Shown here: positions 50,625-59,412 of the stretch, in pieces
Numbering within the stretch: position 1 is the first letter of the stretch
How the letters are laid out: each line of letters opens with the position of its first letter
NCBI GenBank assembly: GCA_025361565.1
Contig: JANYKN010000010.1
Span: forward strand, 1 to 61,525
Direction: 5' to 3'
DNA: 61,525 nucleotides
From: Bacteroidota bacterium
GTDB taxonomy: Bacteria > Bacteroidota > Bacteroidia > Bacteroidales > NBLH01
The notes under the pieces: model-generated
What the model was told of the DNA's origin: nothing
Seen by the model: the letters and a program-made list of their open reading frames with translations, nothing else
Databases searched by the model: none
Translations under genes and position numbers: made by a program

Positions 50625-51979
50625 AAATGATATTCCCTAACAAAGTACTCAATATATTCAGGGAGCTTAGTTCCTAAGTAATATGGTAGATTCATTAATA
50701 AATAAGGTACTCCTTGTGGGGTAACTGACTTTTCTACTCTGAATTCACCTGCATACATCCGCACCGCATAAGGATGATTGCTTTGAATGATAAACTGATG
50801 TAGTGATTTTAAACTACCCGCACTTCCTGACTTTATTTCAACAGGGATTAATTTATTTCCATAGGCATAAACCAAATCAACTTCAGATGAGGATTGCTTT
50901 TTCTCCCTTACCCAAAAATTCGGTTTTTTATTTGTTGTGCTATCCAATGATATTAATTCCTGTGTGATTAAATGTGGGATAATAGCGCCTTTGTAAGTTG
51001 TATTCAAATCCTCCAATGCTAACATATCAGCTTGTATTCCAAGCAGATGATTGATAATACCTGTATCAAGGAATTGTAGTCGTGGCGATTTTTTTAAATC
51101 TGGTTTAACAGGTGGTTCTACATCAGTGGTTGGATAAATTAATCGAATAATTTTGGCATCTTCTAAATTTCTAAATGCTTCTCCAGCTTCTCTCGACTTA
51201 TAACTGGATTGACCAAAGTTATTGAATTTAATGCGTTGATCTATTGATAAATGTGCCGTTGACATGATGTGCTTAATTACATTTTTTTCTGTGTTGGTTG
51301 AAGTATATTTTTCAACATCATCTCTATATGTACCCCAAATACTTTCGTATATTTTAGGCAAATCAATAAGACTCTTTTTTTCGATGTATTCCTTAATTAC
51401 TTCAGGCATTCCGCCAATAATGGCATAATTATTAAAAAGTTTTAGTAAAACACCATGAGCAAAAGATTGAATGGGTATTTGATTTAAATGTTCAATGGCC
51501 ATTTTATGGTCGATTGCACCCAAATATTCCAAAAAGTTGAGTGGATGCATATAAATATATTCTATCCTTCCAACTGGGAAACTTTTAACTTTTTTAATTG
51601 CAAATTCTAGCAATGAGCCAGCTGCAATTATATGCAAGTCAGGTAAATCTTCATAAAAATAACGAAGTAGTTGAATTGCTTTTGGCGATTCCTGAATTTC
51701 ATCAATAAAGAGCAAAGTATTCCCAATTTCAGCAGATGGGATATTATTTGATAAAAAAAGTGCTTCAATAATCGTTTTAACATCATCATACTTTTCAAAG
51801 AAAGCTGCATCGATCTTCTTTTCAAGATTTAATATAATTTGGTTTTTATAGGTTTTTGCAAAAAGTTTTATCAATGTAGTTTTTCCTACCTGTCTTGCTC
51901 CCCGAATAATTAATGGCTTACGGCTGGTGCTATTTTTCCAATCATTTAAATCCTTCTCAATGGTTCTTTTAAAAATCAT
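50621..51979 (-). CDS. ATP-binding protein of the AAA_14/DUF4143 family
   Basis: The protein has 452 residues from the ATG at 51979; the longer frame would start at a TTG inside the repeat array. It has Walker A G27-A-R-Q-V-G-K-T, Walker B T-L-L-F-I-D-E-I-Q, and the DUF4143 C-terminal domain with S-S-E-V-D-L-V-x(9)-P-V-E-I-K-S-G, the D/ExK core of a nuclease-like fold. Such genes are common, mobile and of unclear role; archaeal and bacterial copies are often in defence or accessory regions. It is a single gene transcribed leftward between two copies of the A2M leader. The array 18 bp upstream of the start is its probable promoter region. Confidence 0.9.
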   Translation of the reverse strand: MIFKRTIEKDLNDWKNSTSRKPLIIRGARQVGKTTLIKLFAKTYKNQIILNLEKKIDAAFFEKYDDVKTIIEALFLSNNIPSAEIGNTLLFIDEIQESPKAIQLLRYFYEDLPDLHIIAAGSLLEFAIKKVKSFPVGRIEYIYMHPLNFLEYLGAIDHKMAIEHLNQIPIQSFAHGVLLKLFNNYAIIGGMPEVIKEYIEKKSLIDLPKIYESIWGTYRDDVEKYTSTNTEKNVIKHIMSTAHLSIDQRIKFNNFGQSSYKSREAGEAFRNLEDAKIIRLIYPTTDVEPPVKPDLKKSPRLQFLDTGIINHLLGIQADMLALEDLNTTYKGAIIPHLITQELISLDSTTNKKPNFWVREKKQSSSEVDLVYAYGNKLIPVEIKSGSAGSLKSLHQFIIQSNHPYAVRMYAGEFRVEKSVTPQGVPYLLMNLPYYLGTKLPEYIEYFVREYHL

Positions 51980-51996
51980 ATTTCGATTATTTGTTG

Positions 51997-52108
51997 CAAA
52001 GTCAAGGCAAAAATACAAATTAATTGTATTAAAGTCAGTGCAAATGTGAATTTATTTGGACCAAAGTCAAGTCAAAATATGATTTATTTTGTAACAAAGT
52101 CAAGACAA
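51997..52108 (-). repeat. Four 33-bp tandem repeats with promoter-like elements
   Basis: Read on the plus strand, (C/T)AAAGTCA recurs at 51997, 52030, 52062 and 52095, i.e. at 33, 32 and 33 bp. On the minus strand each unit reads TTGACTTTG or close, followed about 20 bp later by TATTTTTG, CATTTG or TATTTTG. These resemble the -33 and -7 elements, so each unit may be a promoter. The bases between the conserved blocks are diverged, which shows the blocks are under selection. Confidence 0.75.
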
Positions 52109-52216
52109 CTAATAATAAAAGCCATTATAATTACATAAAGTTTTGAGCTTGATCCGTAAATTGAAAATCAAGTGTTGACTTTTTTTATATGCAAAATTGT
52201 TACCCCACCACTTCAA

Positions 52217-52335
52217 TTTCAATTTATGGAATCCCCAAAATTTTGTATCTTCATACAAAATATAAAAACTACCAATCATGAAGACCTCAATCAGACTTTA
52301 TTTAATAACTGCTTTGTTGTTAATATCTTACCTAA
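52217..52335 (+). repeat. Intact copy of the duplicated leader
   Basis: This is the functional copy of the sequence repeated at 50505-50624. It contains the last 61 bases before the A2M start codon at 52278 and its first 19 codons. Confidence 0.8.
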
Positions 52336-55300
52336 ATTTAAAAGCACAGAATATGGAATTTTATACAAGTAAATGGCAAAAGGTTGACTCATTGGAACAA
52401 AAGGCTTTACCCAAATCTGCCCTTGAAGTGGTGAATGAAATTTTGGACCATGCCAAATCCGAAAATAATTCGGAACAAGTAATTAAGTCGTTTATATTCA
52501 GGCTTAAATACAAGAATTCAAATGAAGAAAAGGCTTTCGAAAAGCTTTGTTACGAATTGGATTCAGCCATTCAAACTGCCAAATTTCCCGATAATGCCAT
52601 TATGCATTCCATGCTTGCTGAAATGTATTGGTGGTATTATCAAAGCAACCGCTATAAATTTTACAACCGGAGCAATACCGTAAATTTCGACAATAAGGAC
52701 ATGGAAACCTGGAGCCTCGATAATCTGGTTGATATCATCATTAAGGAATATAAACTGGCGTTGACAGACAAAGAAGCTTTGCAAAAAATTGGAAAGGATC
52801 AATACCGCGAACTGATTTATCCAGGAACCAAGCCTAAGGAATTGAGGCCAACTTTATATGATTTTCTAGCCCACCGTGCACTCGATTTTTTTACCAATAC
52901 CGAGATTGCCCTTTCAAAACCTGCCGATTATTTTCAATTGCAGGAGGATTTTTATTTTACGGATGCAAAGACTTTTGCAAATCAGGATATTCAATCGAAT
53001 GATACTTTATCATTGCATTTTCATGCAATTCGCCTTTTTCAAGATATGTTCAAATATAGATTGGGCAAGGAAAATGAATCTGATGCCATGCTTGATATTG
53101 ATTTGAGGAGGCTTGTTTTTGTAAATGCTCACTCAGTGAATAGCAATAAAGATGAGCTTTATTTTCAAGCGCTTAAAAAACTGGAATCTATCTATCAAAA
53201 GAAACCCTATGTTTCGGAGGTTCTGTATAAAATTGCTGAGTATTATAACCGATTGTCGGCCAATTATATACCCCTTCAAAAAGAAACCGAAAAATACAAA
53301 AATTATAAAAATATAGCATATGATATTTGTTTGAATTTGATTAAGAATTATCCCAATTCAAACGCCACCACATTTGCGCAGCAACTAAAAATTGAAATTG
53401 AAACGCATTATCTTGGCTTTGAAACCGAAAGTATCATTGCCAATATGCAAAAATATTCGGCAAAAGTTTCTTATCGCAATGCAAATAAAATATTTGTCCG
53501 CGTAGCAAAAATGGATCCTGCGGTATATGAAAAATGGAGCGAAAAATATTATAACGAAGAGTTGTATGAAAAGGTCCTAAAATCGGCTAAAACAGTTTAT
53601 GAGCAAAATTATACCTTGCCTGTAGATAATGATTTTAACCAACATTCTATCGAAATTCTTTTAGATCCTTTGCCTGTTGGATATTATATAATGTTTGTGT
53701 CAGATAACGAAGGCTTTAGCTGTAGGAATGCAATGGCTTCGTACCAAGTATTTCGTGTTTCGGGTATTAGTTATATAACCCAGAAAGTTGATAACGGGGC
53801 ACAACGTTTTATTGTGATGGATAGGACTACCGGTTGGCCAATGGCTGGAGTTGCTTGCCAATCGTGGTACACCAAATACAGTTATTCAGCTAGGCGGTAT
53901 GTTCGAAAAAATGGTTCGGTTTATACCAGCGATAAAAATGGAATGGTTGTTTTGAAAGCTACTTCAGGTGGCCAAAATGAGCAATGGAGCATGGATTTTA
54001 GGAAAGGAAATGATTTTTTAAGTACTGAAAATACTTATTATGCCTATAAAATTGAAGAAACCAAATATACAAAGATAAACACTACTTTTTTCACAGATAG
54101 AGCAATATATCGTCCCAGCCAAACCATCTTTTTTAAGGGCATCAGTATCCGCACCGAAGGAGATAAACATGAAGTTGAAGTAAATCAGAATGTTACTGTT
54201 TATCTGTATGATGTGAACCGTCAAAAAGTGAGTGAATTGAACTTAACTACCAATGAATTTGGCACTTTCAGCGGAAAATTTGATATTCCATTGGGATTGT
54301 TGAACGGAAATTTTACCATTGAATGTTCAACAGGTTCTAAAAGTATTTCGGTTGAGGAATACAAACGTCCAAAATTTGAAGTGAAAATGCTTCCTTTTAA
54401 AGGAAATTATCTGGTAAATGATGATGTTGAAGTTACTGGAACTGCTATAAGCTATTCTGGTGCAGCACTTAGCGATGCACAGGTAAAATATAGGATTATT
54501 CGCACTCCTTCATGGCGTGGTTGGTGGTCGTGGAGATTTAACCCAGTTTCGGTTGAAATTAAAAACGGCTTGCTGAGCACCAGTGATGACGGGCATTTTA
54601 AAATCAATTTTAAAGCAATTCCCGATTTGGCGCTAGGCGAAAACGAATATCTGATGTTCAGTTATGCCATTGTGGTAGACGTAACCGATTTGAACGGTGA
54701 AACCCAAAGCACTTTGGGTTCCATAAACGTTGGATACAGGGCTTTGCAGGTTAGTCTTCCAATTGAAGAATTGATTAACAAAACGGATAGGAAATATACC
54801 GATCCAAAAACTTCGGAATTGGAAATTGGAACCCAAAACCTGAATTACGAATTTATTGCTGCCAAAGGCGATATCAAAATCTATAAATTAAAATCTTTGC
54901 CAACTGCACCGCGCGAAAGGCATTGGGAAAGACCAGATAAACATATTTATACTGCTGATGAATGGGCAAAATTATTCCCTGGTAACCTTTTCGACAATGA
55001 AAACGAAGTGGAACAAAGTGAAAAGGATAAAGAGGTATTCGCTTCAAAATTCGATACTGAATTGAACAAGAAATTCGATTTTTCGATTGTTAAGGGATTT
55101 GAAACTGGTAGTTATGTGGCCGAAATTTCTTCAAAAGATGCTTTTGGAAATAGTGTGATGAACAAACATTTCTTCAAAGTTTATTCCCACGAACAAAGCG
55201 CCATGTCATATCCCGAAATAGGAATGTTCACTCCAGTTAATATTTATTGTGAACCTGGCGATAGTGCTAAATTTATTGTAGGTTCATCTTTACAAAATGT

Positions 55301-58300
55301 AAAAGTTTTATATGAAATTGAACACAAAGGCAAAATTATATCTACTGATTTACTGACTATTAGTAACGAACAAAAATTAATATCAATTCCTGTTGAAGAA
55401 AAGTATCGGGGAAATTTTTCAGTACATTTTGTTTTCGTTGAAGAAAATCGTTTATATAATTATAATTCAGTTGTTTATGTACCTTATAGTAATAAATATC
55501 TGGATATAGAATTTGAAACTTTCCGTGATAAATTGTTTCCTGGTGAAAAAGAGCAGTGGCGCATAAAAATTAAAGGACCCAAAGGCGATAAAGTAGCAGC
55601 GGAATTGTTGGCAACCTTGTATGATGCCTCTCTCGATGTTTTCAGGAAAAATTATTGGGATTTTAGTGTTTATAACTCTTATTATACCGAACGGACCTGG
55701 GATTCAGGAACTTTTTCTACCTTAAGTTCTCAATTGATAAAGTTGGGTCTGGATGGTTATTATTATCCTTCAGCCCTTTATTATGATGGATTTAATTGGT
55801 TTGGTTTTTCCTATTATCCGAATTATTATTTCAATTATCCTTCAGGTGGTGAATTAGATGAAGTAATGGTAACATCTTCAGGAGTGAGCAGAGGCAACAG
55901 AAAGATGTTTAAAAAATCGGATGCTCCTCCTCCTCCGCCATCTGCAGAAGATGCTAAATCTGATGATGGAGTATCAAGAATGGAAAAAGAGGAATCTGAC
56001 AAGGACAAAGTTGGAGGCTTAAAAGGGTTGGCAGATGTAAATTTGGCTCAAGATGTTACACCTGATATAGGAGTGAAGACCGGAGAAGACTTTTCGGAAG
56101 TAAAAGTACGTACCAATTTCAACGAAACTGCTTTTTTCTATCCCCATTTAAAAACAAATGAAGAAGGTGAAGTAATTGTTGAATTCACTGTTCCTGAAGC
56201 CCTTACCAAATGGAAAATGATGGGTTTTGCTACCACCAAAGATTTACAATATGGAAGCATTACCAACGAATTGGTTACCCAGAAAGATTTAATGCTTTTG
56301 CCTAACGAACCACGCTTTTTTAGGGAAAACGATAAAATTGTTTTTCCTGTTAAAATTAGCAATATCTCAAAAAATGATTTGAATGGCAAAGTAAAACTGG
56401 AGCTTTTGGACGCCATGACCAATAAACCTATTGAAGGAATTTTTGCTAAAAACGAAGTTGATACCAAAGATTTTGATGTAAAAGCTGGTCAAAATACATT
56501 GGTTAGCTGGAGCTTACAAATTCCAGAAGGAGTCAGTGCCATCATGTATAAAGTGGTTGCGAAAGCAGGCGATTTTTCGGATGGTGAGCAAAAGCCGATT
56601 CCTGTTTTGACAAACCGGATGTTGGTTACCGAATCCATGCCATTACCAATCAGGGCAAACCAAACCAAGACTTTTGTTTTCGATAAGCTCGTCAATTCAG
56701 GCAAATCAACAACGTTGAAAAATTATAAATTAACTCTTGAGTTCACTTCGAACCCTGCTTGGTATGCCATCCAGGCGTTACCTTACTTGTTTGAATATCC
56801 TTACGAATGTACTGAACAGACCTTTAGCCGTTATTATGCAAACAGCATTGCTTCGAATATTGCAAATTCAAGTCCGAAAGTAAAAGCTGTTTTTGATAGT
56901 TGGAAAAATACGCCAAACTCTGAAGCTTTATTGTCCAATCTTGAAAAAAATCAGGAATTGAAATCGGTTTTACTCGAAGAAACTCCATGGGTTTTGGATG
57001 GTAAAAATGAATCGGAACGTAAACAGCGTGTTGGACTTTTATTCGATTTAAACCGCATGGGCAATGAATTGGAAATAGCTTTAAAGAAAGTCCAAAAAGC
57101 TCAAAAAGTCAATGGTGCCTGGCCATGGTTTGATGGAATGCCGGAAAGCCGTTATATTACCCAACACATTGTAACAGGAATGGGGCATTTGGATAAATTA
57201 GGCGTAAAAACAGTACGGGAAGATAACCGCAGCTGGAAAATGGTGCAAAATGCCATTGAATATCTTGATGTTAGAATAAGAGAAGATTACCAGGATTTGA
57301 AAAAATATTACTCCGAATCTGAAATGAAGGATGATCATTTAAGCTATGAAGCCATTCATTATCTTTATGGAAGAAGTTATTTTACTGATATTCCGGTTCC
57401 GGATAGAAGTAAAGAAGCATTTGATTATTTCAAGGGTCAGTCAGAGAAATATTGGACTTCAAGAGGAAAATATTCTCAGGGTATGATTGCATTAAGCCTG
57501 AACCGATATGGAAATAAGGTAGTTGCAAATGATATTGTAAAATCATTGAAAGAAAATTCAACCAGCAACGAAGAATTGGGCATGTATTGGAAAGACAATG
57601 TTGGCGGTTATTACTGGTATCAAGCACCCATTGAAATGCAGGCTTTGATGATTGAAGTTTTTGATGAAGTCACCAATGACCAGGTTGCGGTTAACGATTT
57701 GAAAGTGTGGTTATTAAAACAAAAACAAACCCAGGATTGGAAAACCACAAGGGCTACTACCGAAGCTGTTTATGCACTTTTAAAACAAGGCAGCAATTGG
57801 CTCGAAAGCGACAAACTGTGCGAAATTACCATGGGAAATCAAGTAATTGATCCAACAAAAATGAAAGATGTGCAGGTAGAGGCGGGGACAGGCTATTTTA
57901 AAACTTCATGGTCAGGCGATGAAATTAAGCCTGAAATGGGCAAAGTAACTGTGAAAAAAGATACCGAAGGTGTTGCCTGGGGCGCTGTTTACTGGCAATA
58001 TTTCGAGCAGTTGGATAAAATTACACCACACGAAACCCCATTAAAGCTTAAAAAACAATTGTTCATTGAAAAGCTAACCGAGCGAGGAAAAGTGATTGAA
58101 CCCATTTCGGACAAAAATGAGCCGATCATTGGTGATAAAATTATTGTAAGAATTGAGTTGCGCGTTGATCGTGCCATGGAATACATACATATGAAGGATA
58201 TGCGTGCATCCGGTTTTGAACCGATAAACGTTATTTCAACCTATAAATACCAGGATGGGCTTGGTTATTACGAAACTACCAAAGACGCGGCAACTAACTT

Positions 58301-58460
58301 TTTTATGGAATATTTGCCAAAAGGCACTTTTGTGTTTGAATATCCTTTAAGAGTAACACATTTGGGTGATTTTTCAAATGGAATTACAACCATCCAATGC
58401 ATGTACGCACCTGAGTTTACTTCACATTCTGAGGGAATTAGGGTGAAGGTGGAGAAGTGA
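52278..58460 (+). CDS. Large alpha-2-macroglobulin family protein
   Basis: The protein has 2060 residues. The signal peptide ends about residue 23 (L-N-L-K-A-Q). Residues about 25-450 form a helical, TPR-like N-terminal region that the first A2M lacks. MG domains follow, with T-D-R-A-I-Y-R-P-S-Q-T (MG2). A flexible region carries L-D-E-V-M-V-T-S (1193-1200) and P-P-P-P-P, and the thioester domain has Y-E-C1511-T-E-Q1514. It is expected in the periplasm or on the surface, where a thioester traps proteases. The L-D-E-V-M-V-T-S piece resembles the start of TonB plug domains and is seen in no other part of the family known to me. The gene has its own terminator. Confidence 0.9.
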   Translation: MKTSIRLYLITALLLISYLNLKAQNMEFYTSKWQKVDSLEQKALPKSALEVVNEILDHAKSENNSEQVIKSFIFRLKYKNSNEEKAFEKLCYELDSAIQTAKFPDNAIMHSMLAEMYWWYYQSNRYKFYNRSNTVNFDNKDMETWSLDNLVDIIIKEYKLALTDKEALQKIGKDQYRELIYPGTKPKELRPTLYDFLAHRALDFFTNTEIALSKPADYFQLQEDFYFTDAKTFANQDIQSNDTLSLHFHAIRLFQDMFKYRLGKENESDAMLDIDLRRLVFVNAHSVNSNKDELYFQALKKLESIYQKKPYVSEVLYKIAEYYNRLSANYIPLQKETEKYKNYKNIAYDICLNLIKNYPNSNATTFAQQLKIEIETHYLGFETESIIANMQKYSAKVSYRNANKIFVRVAKMDPAVYEKWSEKYYNEELYEKVLKSAKTVYEQNYTLPVDNDFNQHSIEILLDPLPVGYYIMFVSDNEGFSCRNAMASYQVFRVSGISYITQKVDNGAQRFIVMDRTTGWPMAGVACQSWYTKYSYSARRYVRKNGSVYTSDKNGMVVLKATSGGQNEQWSMDFRKGNDFLSTENTYYAYKIEETKYTKINTTFFTDRAIYRPSQTIFFKGISIRTEGDKHEVEVNQNVTVYLYDVNRQKVSELNLTTNEFGTFSGKFDIPLGLLNGNFTIECSTGSKSISVEEYKRPKFEVKMLPFKGNYLVNDDVEVTGTAISYSGAALSDAQVKYRIIRTPSWRGWWSWRFNPVSVEIKNGLLSTSDDGHFKINFKAIPDLALGENEYLMFSYAIVVDVTDLNGETQSTLGSINVGYRALQVSLPIEELINKTDRKYTDPKTSELEIGTQNLNYEFIAAKGDIKIYKLKSLPTAPRERHWERPDKHIYTADEWAKLFPGNLFDNENEVEQSEKDKEVFASKFDTELNKKFDFSIVKGFETGSYVAEISSKDAFGNSVMNKHFFKVYSHEQSAMSYPEIGMFTPVNIYCEPGDSAKFIVGSSLQNVKVLYEIEHKGKIISTDLLTISNEQKLISIPVEEKYRGNFSVHFVFVEENRLYNYNSVVYVPYSNKYLDIEFETFRDKLFPGEKEQWRIKIKGPKGDKVAAELLATLYDASLDVFRKNYWDFSVYNSYYTERTWDSGTFSTLSSQLIKLGLDGYYYPSALYYDGFNWFGFSYYPNYYFNYPSGGELDEVMVTSSGVSRGNRKMFKKSDAPPPPPSAEDAKSDDGVSRMEKEESDKDKVGGLKGLADVNLAQDVTPDIGVKTGEDFSEVKVRTNFNETAFFYPHLKTNEEGEVIVEFTVPEALTKWKMMGFATTKDLQYGSITNELVTQKDLMLLPNEPRFFRENDKIVFPVKISNISKNDLNGKVKLELLDAMTNKPIEGIFAKNEVDTKDFDVKAGQNTLVSWSLQIPEGVSAIMYKVVAKAGDFSDGEQKPIPVLTNRMLVTESMPLPIRANQTKTFVFDKLVNSGKSTTLKNYKLTLEFTSNPAWYAIQALPYLFEYPYECTEQTFSRYYANSIASNIANSSPKVKAVFDSWKNTPNSEALLSNLEKNQELKSVLLEETPWVLDGKNESERKQRVGLLFDLNRMGNELEIALKKVQKAQKVNGAWPWFDGMPESRYITQHIVTGMGHLDKLGVKTVREDNRSWKMVQNAIEYLDVRIREDYQDLKKYYSESEMKDDHLSYEAIHYLYGRSYFTDIPVPDRSKEAFDYFKGQSEKYWTSRGKYSQGMIALSLNRYGNKVVANDIVKSLKENSTSNEELGMYWKDNVGGYYWYQAPIEMQALMIEVFDEVTNDQVAVNDLKVWLLKQKQTQDWKTTRATTEAVYALLKQGSNWLESDKLCEITMGNQVIDPTKMKDVQVEAGTGYFKTSWSGDEIKPEMGKVTVKKDTEGVAWGAVYWQYFEQLDKITPHETPLKLKKQLFIEKLTERGKVIEPISDKNEPIIGDKIIVRIELRVDRAMEYIHMKDMRASGFEPINVISTYKYQDGLGYYETTKDAATNFFMEYLPKGTFVFEYPLRVTHLGDFSNGITTIQCMYAPEFTSHSEGIRVKVEK

Positions 58461-58525
58461 TTTGAGTGAATAAAAGAATGGTTGAATGTGTGAATGAGTG
58501 AATGCTAAAATGAATGATTAAATGG

Positions 58526-58558
58526 AAGTGGGATGGATGATTGTCTATCCCACTTTTT
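58526..58558 (+). terminator. Rho-independent terminator of the large A2M gene
   Basis: AAGTGGGAT / ATCCCACTT, a 9-bp perfect stem followed by T8. It lies 66 bp after the stop codon, beyond a short degenerate repeat of GAATG-like units (58470-58525). Confidence 0.9.
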
Positions 58559-58646
58559 TTTCAATGCGATTTTTCATATTTTAGGATTTCTCAATTAGCT
58601 TGGATACTTAAGTTTTATTTTGAAGCATTTACCTTTTGCTAAAATA

Positions 58647-58680
58647 AAAATGGGATAGACCAAAAAATCTATCCCATTTT
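58647..58680 (-). terminator. Rho-independent terminator overlapping the DUF2062 stop codon
   Basis: AAAATGGGATAGA / TCTATCCCATTTT, a 13-bp perfect stem around an 8-base loop. The right arm includes the stop codon (58669-58671), so the gene ends inside its terminator. Bidirectional A/T runs. Confidence 0.85.
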
Positions 58681-59151
58681 AACTCCCAAATCCATCTTTT
58701 GTTTATATCGGGCAAAAAATGGCAGGCTTAAATGATAAACTGCTAAACCTAAAGGTATTGCAAATAAAAGCCATACAAAAATTCCCATCAGGTTAATTTG
58801 CCACATGGATAAAAAAGTATCGACAAACTGGGTTTTTAATAGTTGAATAATATTGTTTAAACTGAATGGTAACTCAGGTGCATTGAATAAGTATTGACCA
58901 AGTTTTAAAAAAGGTACAAAAAGAACAATCTGAATAAATGAAACTGCATAATGAACAGCTTGTATTGCAACCATGTTTAAACGGAAAGTGAGAGCCAAAA
59001 TAGCTAAAAGCAGAGTGGTTATTCCCACCATGGGCATTATTCCAATGGTTAATCCCAGTGCAAGGGTTAAAGCAACTTTCTCAGCTGTCATACCTTGCTT
59101 AAGGAACAAGAGAAGTGGTGCAACTGTTTTTTTGAAAATGTATTTCTTCAA
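58669..59151 (-). CDS. DUF2062 membrane protein
   Basis: The protein has 160 residues and three TM segments (about 28-48, 60-80, 115-140). K-Q-G-M-T-A-E-K-V-A-L-T-L-A-L-G-L-T-I-G-I-M-P and the following hydrophobic stretch are typical of DUF2062. The start is a TTG at 59151; no ATG lies upstream, and the next ATG would remove the conserved M-K-K-Y-I-F-K-K start. The role is unknown; family members are often near glycosyltransferases or lipid A genes, which are not seen here. Confidence 0.88.
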   Translation of the reverse strand: MKKYIFKKTVAPLLLFLKQGMTAEKVALTLALGLTIGIMPMVGITTLLLAILALTFRLNMVAIQAVHYAVSFIQIVLFVPFLKLGQYLFNAPELPFSLNNIIQLLKTQFVDTFLSMWQINLMGIFVWLLFAIPLGLAVYHLSLPFFARYKQKMDLGVKMG

Positions 59152-59167
59152 GCAATTAAATTTTGGG

Positions 59168-59175
59168 CAAAGGTA
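59168..59175 (-). promoter_or_regulatory. -7 element of the DUF2062 gene
   Basis: TACCTTTG on the minus strand matches TAnnTTTG exactly, 16 bp before the TTG start. The leader would be very short. Confidence 0.4.
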
Positions 59176-59412
59176 ATATTCTGTTTGAATATGAATATAA
59201 CGAAAATGATTCTTTAAATATTTTTAACCTTAATTATTAAAATTCAAAGCTAATGCTAACTTGAAAAATTTGTGTGAAAATAATGAATATCAAATATTTA
59301 TAAATAATTTTTTGATATTGGATTTTTAAATAACAGGAATTATTTAAATTTTTTTAATTTAGAATATATGGAAATATATTTTAAATGAACCGCTTTAATT
59401 AATTCAGGAACT

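Noticed and set aside
51997-52108. CRISPR array
   Set aside because: Only four units, conserved only in short blocks, with no true unique spacers and no cas genes nearby. The repeats look like promoter elements.
55849-55875. A fused TonB receptor segment
   Set aside because: Only eight residues resemble the plug start; nothing else of the plug or barrel follows, so no receptor domain is claimed.
58470-58525. Functional repeat after the large A2M gene
   Set aside because: A degenerate GAATG-like low-complexity stretch without regular period; most likely neutral spacer before the terminator.
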